NCBI GenBank assembly: GCA_040880285.1
Contig: JBBDIT010000007.1
Location: forward strand, 1-64,000
Direction of reading: 5' to 3'
Source: JANQJA01 sp040880285
GTDB taxonomy: Bacteria > Pseudomonadota > Gammaproteobacteria > Pseudomonadales > Azotimanducaceae
Length of the DNA: 64,000 bases
Part shown: one piece after another, positions 7,963 to 16,001 of the stretch
Position numbering within the stretch: the first letter of the stretch is position 1
Layout: each line of letters starts with the position of its first letter
Translations under genes and position numbers: made by a program
Notes under the pieces: generated by a model
The model's database searches: none
Seen by the model: the letters and a program-made list of their open reading frames with translations, nothing else
Told to the model about the DNA's origin: nothing

Positions 7963-8897
7963 CAGACGACTCGCTCCAGGAACCAGGCACGGGCAGCTTC
8001 GATATCTCCCTGAATCGCATGCTTAAGCGCATCCAGACTGTCGAACTTCACTTCCGGTCGAATCTTGTGTCGAAAGATGACTTTGACGCACTTGCCATAG
8101 ATCGTACCTTCAAAATCAAACAAGTGTACTTCCAGAATTGGTTTTACATTGGCCTCGTTCAGGGTGGGCCTGACGCCGACGTTGGCAACCCCCTGATAAG
8201 GTTTATCAAGGCCCTCGACCTCCACCGCATAGACGCCATCGATGGGCGCGCGATACCGATGCAGTTGGATATTTGCGGTGGGCGCACCCAGTTGGCGGCC
8301 CAATTGGCGGCCATAGACAACCTTGCCAATAATCGAATAGGGATGACCCAGCATCGCTTCTGCCTCCTCAAAGTCACCAGTGTTCAGGCACTCACGAATT
8401 CGGGTGCTGCTGACCCTGGTATGGTCAAAGCTCAGCGTATGCAGGTTAGTGACGTCGAAACCGTGCGTTGCTCCTGCACTCTGGAGCAACGCGAAGTCAC
8501 CGCTGCGATCATGTCCAAAGCGGAAGTCATCACCGACAAACAATGCGCTGATAGCCAGATCACTCACCAATAACTCGATAAAGCGTGCCGCCGACATGGA
8601 GCGAGTTTGCTCATTGAACTTGAGGCACAGGACTTTGTCCACACCATGCTCGTCCAGCAGCTCGACCTTTTCACGAAACCGTGTCAGGCGTGCCGGCGCA
8701 CTGAAGGCATCAAAGAATTCCTTCGGTTGCGGTTCGAAACAAATCAACATCGAGGCAACACCGAGCTGTTCCGACTTTTTTTTAACGCCTTTGAGGACAG
8801 CCTGATGGCCAAGGTGCACGCCATCGAAATTACCAACGGTTACCACACAGCCCCGGTGCCGCGGTTTGATATTCAATAGTCCCCTGATGACTTCCAT
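7962..8897 (-). CDS. ribF: Bifunctional riboflavin kinase/FAD synthetase
   Basis: A 311-residue RibF. The N-terminal nucleotidyltransferase shows GNFDGVHLGH and the SSTRIRECL motif; the C-terminal riboflavin kinase shows GRQLGAPTANI and DGVYAV. It makes FMN and then FAD in the cytoplasm. ATG 8897, 5 nt after murJ, matches the usual family start; the open frame continues upstream antisense to murJ but has no RibF similarity there. It is coupled to lspA by an overlapping stop/start. Confidence 0.96.
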   Translation of the reverse strand: MEVIRGLLNIKPRHRGCVVTVGNFDGVHLGHQAVLKGVKKKSEQLGVASMLICFEPQPKEFFDAFSAPARLTRFREKVELLDEHGVDKVLCLKFNEQTRSMSAARFIELLVSDLAISALFVGDDFRFGHDRSGDFALLQSAGATHGFDVTNLHTLSFDHTRVSSTRIRECLNTGDFEEAEAMLGHPYSIIGKVVYGRQLGRQLGAPTANIQLHRYRAPIDGVYAVEVEGLDKPYQGVANVGVRPTLNEANVKPILEVHLFDFEGTIYGKCVKVIFRHKIRPEVKFDSLDALKHAIQGDIEAARAWFLERVV

Positions 8898-8902
8898 CCG
8901 GT

Positions 8903-10471
8903 TTATCGCACCATTTGCCTGGGTCGAAACCCACTCATGAATAGAAAAGCGGCATAGGTTACGACACCACCGATGCAAATCAAAAGCATTGCACCAAATC
9001 TCTCCCAGAATGCCATTTCGAACCACCTCTGCTGCTCCGGTGTCAGCAATACCAGCACCACGCACATCGCGACACTGGCGATGATGACCTGACCGGCGAA
9101 CTTCGCCCAACCCGGCACCTTGATGAGTACACCGGCGCGGCCTAGCCCGTACCATAGCAGGCCTGCATTGATAAAAGCTGAAATAGAAGTCGCCAGCGCA
9201 AGGCCGGCATGCTTCAGGTGCCAGATCAGGATCAGGTTCAATATCATGTTGCTGACCAGTGCGACGATCCCGTAGCGCACCGGTGTGGCCGTGTCCTGAC
9301 GTGAAAAATAACCTGGCGCCAATACCTTCACCAGCATATGACCCAACAAGCCAACGCCATAGGCACCAAGACTGAGCGACGCCATGGTGACATCCCGTCT
9401 GGTCATTTCACCCTGGTAAAACAAGGTGGTGATCAGGCTCTCGGACAGGAGTACCAGTGCAATCGATGCCGGCACACCGATTAAAAAGACCATACGAATC
9501 GCCCAGTCGAGTGTTTTACCAAATTCCTGCGGCGATTCATCTGCATGTTCCCGTGACAGGCTCGGTAAAATCACGGTTGCGATGGTGATTCCAAATAGCG
9601 CCAGCGGCAGTTCCAGCAAGCGATCTGAGTAATACAGCCAAGACAGGCTGCCGGTCTCCAGAAAGGAGGCCAGCACGGTATCCAGCAGCAAGTTGATCTG
9701 ACCAACCGACACACCGAACAGCGCCGGTAGCATCAACGTCAGGATTTTCCGTACACCTTCATCCTTGAAATCCACCTTCGGCCGCGGCAAAAGATCAATT
9801 CGCGCGAGAAACGGCAACTGGAATGTCAACTGCGCCACACCGGCGATAAGGACCGCCCAGGCCAGTGCCATTACCGGTGTCTCCAGCCAGGGGCGCAGGT
9901 ACACCGCACACAGGATCAGCGAAAGATTCAACAGCACCGGCGTGAACGCCGGTATCGCGAAGCGACCAAAGCTGTTTAGTATCCCGCCGGCAAAGGCAGT
10001 CAGCGAGATCAACATCAGGTACGGGAACGTCAGCCGCAGCATGTCGGTCGCGAGGTCAAGTTTTTCAGCTTGACCGTTATAGACGAAGCCGGCGGCAAAA
10101 ATACTGATCACCACTTGCGCCCCAACCACGCCCAGCAACGTGATGATCACCAGGTTTACCCCAAGGGTCCCGCTGACCTTGTCCACCAGATCCTTGACCT
10201 CTTCTGCGGTACGCTTGCTCCGGTATTCTGTGAGTACTGGCACAAATGCCTGGGAGAAGGCGCCTTCACCAAACAGACGCCGGAAAAAATTCGGGATGCG
10301 GAAGGCCAGGAAGAAACTGTCAGCCCCGGCACTGCTACCAAAGAAGTAGGCGATCACCATGTCCCGGGCCAGACCAAATACCCGCGACAGCATGGTCATC
10401 GCCGAGACGACACCGCTCGATTTCAGCAGGCCCCTTTGTGCTTTCAGTGCGGGCTGTGCAGGTTCATTCAT
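8903..10471 (-). CDS. murJ: Lipid II flippase MurJ
   Basis: A 522-residue integral membrane protein of the MviN/MurJ family, with about 14 hydrophobic segments and the family signatures SRVFGLARDMVIAYFFG and FRIPNFFRRLFGEGAFSQAF. It translocates lipid II across the inner membrane for peptidoglycan synthesis. It is the first gene of the murJ-ribF-lspA-fkpB-ispH run and is divergent from rpsT, a conserved gammaproteobacterial arrangement. Confidence 0.97.
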   Translation of the reverse strand: MNEPAQPALKAQRGLLKSSGVVSAMTMLSRVFGLARDMVIAYFFGSSAGADSFFLAFRIPNFFRRLFGEGAFSQAFVPVLTEYRSKRTAEEVKDLVDKVSGTLGVNLVIITLLGVVGAQVVISIFAAGFVYNGQAEKLDLATDMLRLTFPYLMLISLTAFAGGILNSFGRFAIPAFTPVLLNLSLILCAVYLRPWLETPVMALAWAVLIAGVAQLTFQLPFLARIDLLPRPKVDFKDEGVRKILTLMLPALFGVSVGQINLLLDTVLASFLETGSLSWLYYSDRLLELPLALFGITIATVILPSLSREHADESPQEFGKTLDWAIRMVFLIGVPASIALVLLSESLITTLFYQGEMTRRDVTMASLSLGAYGVGLLGHMLVKVLAPGYFSRQDTATPVRYGIVALVSNMILNLILIWHLKHAGLALATSISAFINAGLLWYGLGRAGVLIKVPGWAKFAGQVIIASVAMCVVLVLLTPEQQRWFEMAFWERFGAMLLICIGGVVTYAAFLFMSGFRPRQMVR

Positions 10472-10518
10472 GGGTTCGTGGTTCCGGGGAGGGTCCAGGG
10501 ACCGGGCCCTTTATTTGA

Positions 10519-10547
10519 TTGACAATAAAAGCCTGAATCGGCATAGT
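10519..10547 (+). promoter_or_regulatory. Sigma-70-type promoter of rpsT
   Basis: TTGACA at 10519-10524 is a consensus -35 box, followed by a 17-nt spacer and CATAGT at 10542-10547 as -10. The discriminator after it is GC-rich (accgcg), as expected for a growth-rate/stringently controlled ribosomal protein promoter. It would start an rpsT transcript near 10554. Confidence 0.75.
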
Positions 10548-10589
10548 ACCGCGTCTTATTTTTCCGGACCAATTTGAGGTTAACCCAGA

Positions 10590-10856
10590 GTGGCAAATAC
10601 ACCCCAAGCGCGAAAGCGAGCAAGACAGGCAGAGACGCGACGACAAAGTAATGTCGCCCAGCGTTCCACAATGCGTACAGCGATCAAAAAGGTTCTGTCC
10701 GCAGTCCAGAGCGGCGAAAAAGACGCAGCGCAAGCCGCCTACCAGGTCGCTGTACCCCTGATCGACCGTGCCGTTACTCACGGCCTGATCCATCGCAACA
10801 AGGCCGCGCGTCACAAGTCTCGCCTGAACTCCAAGGTCCACGCCCTCGGAAGCTAA
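10590..10856 (+). CDS. rpsT: 30S ribosomal protein S20
   Basis: An 88-residue, Lys/Arg-rich S20 beginning (M)ANTPQARKRARQ, with the conserved SNVAQRSTMRTAIKKV and HKNKAARHKSRL-type regions (here IHRNKAARHKSRL). It is a primary binder of 16S rRNA in the small subunit. The start codon is GTG with GAGG about 10 nt upstream; non-AUG starts are known for rpsT, where they take part in autoregulation in E. coli. It converges with proB. Confidence 0.97.
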   Translation: MANTPQARKRARQAETRRQSNVAQRSTMRTAIKKVLSAVQSGEKDAAQAAYQVAVPLIDRAVTHGLIHRNKAARHKSRLNSKVHALGS

Positions 10857-10885
10857 GCGCCTGGCACCGTTGTAACTACCGCGCT

Positions 10886-12025
10886 TTATAGCACCACCAT
10901 ATTGTCTCGATGAATCAGTTCTTCATCGCCGACGAACCCCAGAATTGACTCAATTGCCGAGGCCCTGTGTCCTGCAATGGATGCGGTCTCGCTATGACTG
11001 TAATTGACGAGCCCACGCGCAATTTCCTTACCGGCCTGATTCACACAAGACACCATCTCGCCACGGGTAAAAGTCCCGGTCACTGCCTTCACACCCACCG
11101 CCAACAAACTGCGACCGTCCTCGGTCAGAACCCGAACGGCACCGTCATCGAGCACCAGCGTACCCCGTGCCGGCAGCGCGGCGAGCCATTGCTTGCGCGA
11201 CACCATCACTTCCCTGTCAGCCGTCAGTAAGGTGCCGGACACCTTGCCGGCTAGCAGGTTGGTGATCACGAAGTCTTCCCTTCCGGAGGCGATGATGGTG
11301 TTGGCCCCACTTCTTGCCGCGGTACGTGCCGCACTCACCTTGGTTACCATGCCGCCACGGCCAATCCTGCCGCCCCCGCCCGCCATGGCATCAAGGCTGT
11401 TATCCGCCACCGACTTGCTGACGACCAGCTCCGCACTATCTGACTTGCCAGGATCCGACGTAAAGAGACCGCGTTGATCCGTCATGATCAATAAGGTGTT
11501 GGCTTCAATCAGGTTGGCAACCAGCGCCGCCAGAGTGTCGTTGTCGCCAAACCGGATTTCGTCCGTGACCACGGTATCGTTTTCGTTGACTACAGGAATA
11601 ACACCCAGCGCCAAAAGGTTGCGCAGGGTACTGCGGGCATTGATATAGCGCTCACGCGACCGCAGGTCGTCGTGGGTCAAAAGGATCTGTGCGGTATGCA
11701 GGCCATGGCGCTGGAAGTTGGATTCGTACAACTGGATCAGGCCCATTTGACCAACAGCAGCGGCGGCCTGCAGCAAGTGCAATTGATTGGGACGGGTTTT
11801 CATACCGAGCCGGCTCATGCCTTCTGCGACGGCACCGGATGAAACCAGAACGACCTGCACACCGCTCTTGTGAACGGCAACGATTTCGTCCACCCAACCG
11901 GCCACCGGCGCCTGCGAAAGGCCGCGCCCGTCCGCGGTCAGCAGCGAGCTACCAATCTTGATAACCCAAATTTTACCCGGGTCAAAATTTGTCACGCTGT
12001 GGTTCACGGATTCCAGTTCAGTCAT
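10886..12025 (-). CDS. proB: Glutamate 5-kinase
   Basis: A 379-residue ProB with an N-terminal amino-acid kinase domain (VIKIGSSLLT, VSSGAVAEG, NENDTV, MTDQRGL) and a C-terminal PUA domain from about residue 285. It phosphorylates glutamate, the first step of proline synthesis, and is usually feedback-inhibited by proline. Its ATG overlaps the obgE stop by 4 nt (ATGA), so it is the last gene of rplU-rpmA-obgE-proB. proA is not in the window. Confidence 0.96.
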   Translation of the reverse strand: MTELESVNHSVTNFDPGKIWVIKIGSSLLTADGRGLSQAPVAGWVDEIVAVHKSGVQVVLVSSGAVAEGMSRLGMKTRPNQLHLLQAAAAVGQMGLIQLYESNFQRHGLHTAQILLTHDDLRSRERYINARSTLRNLLALGVIPVVNENDTVVTDEIRFGDNDTLAALVANLIEANTLLIMTDQRGLFTSDPGKSDSAELVVSKSVADNSLDAMAGGGGRIGRGGMVTKVSAARTAARSGANTIIASGREDFVITNLLAGKVSGTLLTADREVMVSRKQWLAALPARGTLVLDDGAVRVLTEDGRSLLAVGVKAVTGTFTRGEMVSCVNQAGKEIARGLVNYSHSETASIAGHRASAIESILGFVGDEELIHRDNMVVL

Positions 12026-13218
12026 CGCTCGTAATGGACTTCTATGTCCCCGTCATCCGCACCCTTGTCATCTTCATCATCGCCAATCCCTGCCCGGCGC
12101 TGGCGCCGCTTTTCCCTTTGCGCCAGGGAGAAGGCATGGATCTCCTCGCGAATCCGCGCGTCTCGCTCCGCCTGCTGGGAAACCTCTTCAACTTCTTCGG
12201 CTTCCAGGCGGTTGAGTTCCTTCAAATATTCATTGATGTCACCCATCAGCGCATCTGTACCGATTCCGGAAATAGAGGACACCCGATAGACCGGCCCCTT
12301 ATAGTCCAGTTGCGAGACAATAGCGTCAATGGTTTCGTCCAATAGGTCCGCTGCCAACAAATCCGTTTTGGTGAACACCAGCCAGCGATCCTTGTCGGCA
12401 ATTCCCTGGCTGTATTTGGCGACCTCGTGCTCAATCACCTGATAGTTTTGCACCGGTTCGGTGCCGTCGAACGGCGCAAGATCTACCAGATGCAGGAGCA
12501 ATCGGGTCCGGGCCAGGTGTTTCAGGAATTGCACGCCAAGGCCGGCACCATCGGCCGCGCCTTCAATCAGCCCCGGGATATCGGCAATCACAAAGCTTTG
12601 TTCTTCACCGACACGTACCACACCGAGGTTGGGGACCAGTGTCGTGAATGGATAGTCGGCCACCTTGGGCCGGGCCGCCGAGACTGCGCGAATCAAGGTT
12701 GATTTACCGGCGTTGGGTAATCCCAACAGACCGACGTCGGCAATCAATTTGAGTTCGAGCCTGAGGTTGCGGGTTTCACCCGGATCCCCTTTGGTAATCC
12801 TGCGCGGCGCACGATTGGTACTGGACTTGAATCGGGTATTGCCGAGGCCATGTTTGCCGCCCTTTGCCACCAGCATCTTAGCGCCCGGATGCGCCACGTC
12901 ACCAAGATAAGTGTCGGTGTCATCGTCGAACACACTGGTGCCGAGCGGAACCCTGAGATAGATGTCCTCCCCCTTGGCGCCGGTACGGTCACTACCCTTG
13001 CCATGCTCACCTTTGGGAGCCTTGTAGCGGGGCTGGAAGCGAAAATCGACCAGGGTATTCAGGGCTTGGTCCGCAATCAGGTAGACGCTGCCACCATTAC
13101 CGCCGTCGCCACCGTCTGGCCCGCCACGCTCCACGTATTTTTCACGGCGAAAGGAAAGGCAGCCATCCCCCCCCTTGCCGGCTTCCACTCGAATACTTGC
13201 TTCGTCTACAAATTTCAT
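12022..13218 (-). CDS. obgE: Obg/CgtA GTPase
   Basis: A 398-residue GTPase with the Gly-rich Obg fold (residues 1-158), a G domain with GLPNAGKST, DIPGLIEGA and the FTKTDLL base-recognition motif, and an acidic C-terminal tail typical of proteobacterial ObgE. It acts in 50S ribosome maturation and stringent control. It is separated from rpmA by a strong terminator, so it may have its own promoter or depend on read-through. Confidence 0.97.
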   Translation of the reverse strand: MKFVDEASIRVEAGKGGDGCLSFRREKYVERGGPDGGDGGNGGSVYLIADQALNTLVDFRFQPRYKAPKGEHGKGSDRTGAKGEDIYLRVPLGTSVFDDDTDTYLGDVAHPGAKMLVAKGGKHGLGNTRFKSSTNRAPRRITKGDPGETRNLRLELKLIADVGLLGLPNAGKSTLIRAVSAARPKVADYPFTTLVPNLGVVRVGEEQSFVIADIPGLIEGAADGAGLGVQFLKHLARTRLLLHLVDLAPFDGTEPVQNYQVIEHEVAKYSQGIADKDRWLVFTKTDLLAADLLDETIDAIVSQLDYKGPVYRVSSISGIGTDALMGDINEYLKELNRLEAEEVEEVSQQAERDARIREEIHAFSLAQREKRRQRRAGIGDDEDDKGADDGDIEVHYER

Positions 13219-13251
13219 ATGACCAGTTTAGTCTGGATTGAACAGGCAGAT

Positions 13252-13282
13252 AAAAAAAAGCCCCGTGTGTGACGGGGCTTTT
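13252..13282 (-). terminator. Rho-independent terminator after rplU-rpmA
   Basis: Perfect 11-bp stem (AAAAGCCCCGT at 13256-13266 pairing with 13272-13282) with a 5-nt loop. Read on the minus strand it ends in eight T. It lies 16 nt past the rpmA stop and before obgE, so it separates ribosomal protein expression from obgE-proB. Confidence 0.93.
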
Positions 13283-13298
13283 GCAGATTTTGTTCGGG

Positions 13299-13559
13299 TT
13301 ACGCCCCGGCCACCACGTTAACGTATTTACGCCGCTTTGGACCCTTGACGGTGAACTCGACCACGCCACCTGCCTTGGCAAACAAGGTGTGGTCCTTGCC
13401 GCAACCGACATTGAGACCCGGATGAAATTTGGTACCGCGCTGGCGCACGATGATGTTACCTGGCACAACGGACTGGCCACCGAACAATTTGACGCCCAGG
13501 CGTTTGGACTCGGAATCGCGGCCGTTACGGGTACTACCACCTGCTTTTTTGTGAGCCAT
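13299..13559 (-). CDS. rpmA: 50S ribosomal protein L27
   Basis: An 86-residue L27 starting MAHKKAGGSTRNGRDSESKR and containing the RLGVKLFGGQ and IVRQRGTKFHPG motifs. The N terminus reaches the peptidyl transferase centre. It has a strong ribosome binding site (GGAGG and AAGGA just upstream) and lies 6 nt after rplU. Confidence 0.98.
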   Translation of the reverse strand: MAHKKAGGSTRNGRDSESKRLGVKLFGGQSVVPGNIIVRQRGTKFHPGLNVGCGKDHTLFAKAGGVVEFTVKGPKRRKYVNVVAGA

Positions 13560-13565
13560 CTGTCC

Positions 13566-13880
13566 TTAACCTCCGGAAATATCTTTGATCTTGACCTGGG
13601 TAAACGCCTGGCGGTGCCCACCCTGGCGACGATAGTGCTTGCGACGTTTCATTTTGATGATGGTCACTTTCTCACCACGACCCTGGGCCATCACTTCAGC
13701 AGTGACTTTGCCGCCGTCGACGAAAGGCGTGCCGATTTTCACGTCCGCACCGTCGCCGATCATCATGACCTGATCGAATTCGACGGTTGCACCGGTTTCG
13801 GCGTCGAGCTTCTCGAGCTTCAAGACTTCACCCGGCTCCACGCGGTGCTGTTTGCCACCACTTTTAATTACAGCGTACAT
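13566..13880 (-). CDS. rplU: 50S ribosomal protein L21
   Basis: A 104-residue L21 from ATG 13880 (MYAVIKSGGKQHRV), with the conserved KMKRRKHYRRQGGHRQ segment that binds 23S rRNA. The frame stays open upstream but only this start matches the family. It is the first gene of the rplU-rpmA unit and is divergent from ispB, as in most gammaproteobacteria. Confidence 0.98.
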   Translation of the reverse strand: MYAVIKSGGKQHRVEPGEVLKLEKLDAETGATVEFDQVMMIGDGADVKIGTPFVDGGKVTAEVMAQGRGEKVTIIKMKRRKHYRRQGGHRQAFTQVKIKDISGG

Positions 13881-14101
13881 GTCGATAACTCTACATAATC
13901 TACATAAATTGGTTGGATCGGGCCGGGGACGAGAACGCACAACAAGCCCAAATTCAGGACGCGCAATTCTACGGTAAGGGGCCGGGGCAATCAAGCACAG
14001 CCAGCTACATTTCTGCGGCCCAGCAATCTTGACACGGATTGGCCCCACCCCTAGCATTCAAGGCCTTTAGGCGCAGCTACCGCGCCCCTGGCGAGCCATC
14101 C

Positions 14102-15067
14102 ATGAATCCACCCTTCTACGCAGCGGTGAAACCGGACTTTGATGCGGTCAACCAGCTGATTGTCGACAGCCTCGCGTCCAACGTACCACTGGTCGAGGAA
14201 ATCTCGCAGTACCTGATCGAGGCGGGTGGTAAGCGCCTGCGCCCCCTTCTGGTACTGCTGGCCGCCAATGCTTGTGGTTATAACGAACGCAAGCATATTG
14301 ACCTTGCGGCGGTGATTGAATTTCTGCACACCGCCATGTTGCTTCACGATGATGTCGTCGACGCTTCAAGCCTGCGGCGTGGACGAAAAACCGCCAATGC
14401 CGCCTGGGGCAACCCGGCCAGCGTGCTGGTGGGGGATTTTTTGCATTCGCGCGCCTTCGAAATGATGGTGTCAATCGGCAATCTGCGAGTGATGGAAATC
14501 CTGTCCCATGCCACCAATACCATCGCGGAAGGTGAGGTCCAACAGCTCTCCAATGTACGTAACCCGGACCTGACCGAGACCGCCTATATCGAGGTGATTA
14601 CCCGCAAGACCGCGATGTTGTTCCAGGCCGCTTCCCACACCGCCGCGGTACTGGCCGGTGCTTCAGCACAACAAGAACAAGCGCTTCGGGACTACGGCCT
14701 GCATGTCGGGCTGTCATTCCAGTTGATTGATGATTTACTCGACTATGAGGGTGAAACTGCGGATCTGGGTAAAAATGTCGGCGATGACCTGGCGGAGGGC
14801 AAGGTGACTCTCCCCCTGATTGTCGCCATGCGCAATGGCAATCGGGAACAGGCCGAATTCATCCGAGACGCGATTCGCACCGGGGGCGTTGAGAATTTGC
14901 GCTATATGGCCGATGTGGTAAACGAAACCGGCGGACTGGAGTACACGCATGCGCTTGCTGAAAAAGAAAAGGACATGGCTCTCAGCTGTGTCGAGCACTT
15001 GTCGGAATCGGTATTCAAGGACGCGATGACCGCGTTGGCGCACTTCTCGGTGCAACGTAGCTTTTAG
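14102..15067 (+). CDS. ispB: Polyprenyl (octaprenyl-type) diphosphate synthase
   Basis: A 321-residue trans-prenyltransferase with both Asp-rich motifs (LHDDVVDASSLRRG and LIDDLLDYEG) and the GGKRLRP substrate-binding motif. It elongates farnesyl diphosphate with IPP to make the ubiquinone side chain. ATG 14102 gives the family N terminus (MNPPFYAAVKPDFDAVN). The divergent rplU/ispB pair is a conserved gammaproteobacterial arrangement. Product chain length cannot be read from sequence. Confidence 0.94.
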   Translation: MNPPFYAAVKPDFDAVNQLIVDSLASNVPLVEEISQYLIEAGGKRLRPLLVLLAANACGYNERKHIDLAAVIEFLHTAMLLHDDVVDASSLRRGRKTANAAWGNPASVLVGDFLHSRAFEMMVSIGNLRVMEILSHATNTIAEGEVQQLSNVRNPDLTETAYIEVITRKTAMLFQAASHTAAVLAGASAQQEQALRDYGLHVGLSFQLIDDLLDYEGETADLGKNVGDDLAEGKVTLPLIVAMRNGNREQAEFIRDAIRTGGVENLRYMADVVNETGGLEYTHALAEKEKDMALSCVEHLSESVFKDAMTALAHFSVQRSF

Positions 15068-15097
15068 GGGTCGCCGCGGCGACATAAGTGGACCGCC

Positions 15098-15727
15098 ATG
15101 CGCAAGTCGATCGCAATCGCCGGCAACATCGGCACAGGCAAGTCGACGCTGGTCGAATTCCTCGCCAATACCTACGGTATCCTGCCGTTCTATGAACCCA
15201 ACGATGAAAACCCCTACCTGCCAGGCTTCTATGAAGACATGGAGCGCTGGTCTTTTCATTCACAGATCTACTTCCTGGCCAGTAAATTCAAGCTTCACCA
15301 GGAAGTTGACCGGGCACACGGTGTCGTCGCGCTGGATCGCACGATCTTTGAGGATGCCGAGATTTTTGCAACCGCGCTACACCAGATGCGACGCATGGAC
15401 AGCCGGGACTTTGCCACCTACTGGCGCTTCTACGAATCCATCCTGGAGGCAATCCGGCCCCCGGACCTCATGATTTACCTGCGCTGCGCCATGCGCCCCC
15501 TCCGGCGCCGCATCAAATTGCGGGGCCGGGAGATGGAACAGGCGATCCCGCTTTCTTATCTCAAGCGACTGGAGCGGCTGTATGAGGCGTGGATCGAGAA
15601 CTACACCATGAGCGAGGTACTGGTGATCGAAACTGACGACCTCGACTACATCAACGATTTTGTCCATCGGCTGGATGTCATGGAGCGCATCGAGTCGATG
15701 CTGGATCTGGCGGAACGAGACCAATAG
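15098..15727 (+). CDS. Deoxynucleoside kinase (dNK/dGK family)
   Basis: A 209-residue kinase with P-loop GNIGTGKST at residues 9-17, the DRTIFEDAE motif near residue 79 and a lid rich in Arg (RPLRRRIKLRGR) near residue 138. This is the dCK/dGK/TK2-like family, which phosphorylates salvaged deoxynucleosides; the exact base preference cannot be read off. It starts 30 nt after ispB and is probably co-transcribed. Confidence 0.88.
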   Translation: MRKSIAIAGNIGTGKSTLVEFLANTYGILPFYEPNDENPYLPGFYEDMERWSFHSQIYFLASKFKLHQEVDRAHGVVALDRTIFEDAEIFATALHQMRRMDSRDFATYWRFYESILEAIRPPDLMIYLRCAMRPLRRRIKLRGREMEQAIPLSYLKRLERLYEAWIENYTMSEVLVIETDDLDYINDFVHRLDVMERIESMLDLAERDQ

Positions 15728-15759
15728 ACACGCAGGGTGGCCCCGGGACTCGCCATGGG

Positions 15760-15765
15760 TATAAT
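15760..15765 (+). promoter_or_regulatory. -10 box of the tRNA-Pro promoter
   Basis: A perfect TATAAT 11 nt before the mature tRNA 5' end, followed by a GC-rich discriminator (gggcgccgcg) as in stringently controlled stable-RNA promoters. No good -35 hexamer is visible at the expected distance. Confidence 0.6.
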
Positions 15766-15776
15766 GGGCGCCGCGT

Positions 15777-15853
15777 CGGGGTGTAGCTCAGCCTGGTAGA
15801 GCACTGTCTTCGGGAGGCAGGGGTCGTGAGTTCAAATCTCGCCATCCCGACCA
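15777..15853 (+). tRNA. tRNA-Pro (anticodon CGG)
   Basis: A 77-nt cloverleaf: acceptor CGGGGTG pairs with CATCCCG (one G-T pair), the discriminator is A, and CCA is encoded. The anticodon stem CTGTC/GGCAG encloses loop TTCGGGA, giving anticodon CGG; the T loop is TTCAAAT. C1-G72 is the bacterial proline identity pair. Reads CCG codons. Its 3' end is repeated downstream (see the 84-bp repeat). Confidence 0.95.
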
Positions 15854-16001
15854 ATCTACTCGTACCACCAAATCTAATTCACGAACTTCGTGGGTCGTGA
15901 GGCTACGCGCCCCGGTTAAATCTCGCCATCCCGACCAATCTACTCGTACCGCCAACTCTGATTCACGAACCTGCTGGGTCGAGCGGCCACGCGCCCGGTT
16001 A
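15834..16001. repeat. 84-bp tandem duplication including the tRNA-Pro 3' end
   Basis: Copy 1 (15834-15917) starts inside the tRNA T arm (AAATCTCGCCATCCCGACCA) and runs downstream. Copy 2 (from 15918, ending near 16001) repeats the same 20-nt tRNA end and about 64 nt more with a few mismatches. Copy 2 reaches the 3' end of the minus-strand gene at 15999. It resembles a tRNA-proximal duplication or an attachment-site remnant, but no integrase is present. Confidence 0.85.

Noticed and set aside
8898..9155. N-terminal extension of the ribF frame
   Set aside because: It lies antisense within murJ, is Arg/Cys-rich, and RibF proteins start at the ATG at 8897.
10857..10885. Weak AAGCGC/GCGCTT hairpin between rpsT and proB as terminator
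   Set aside because: The stem is short, the loop is about 20 nt and the T run is poor; too weak to annotate.
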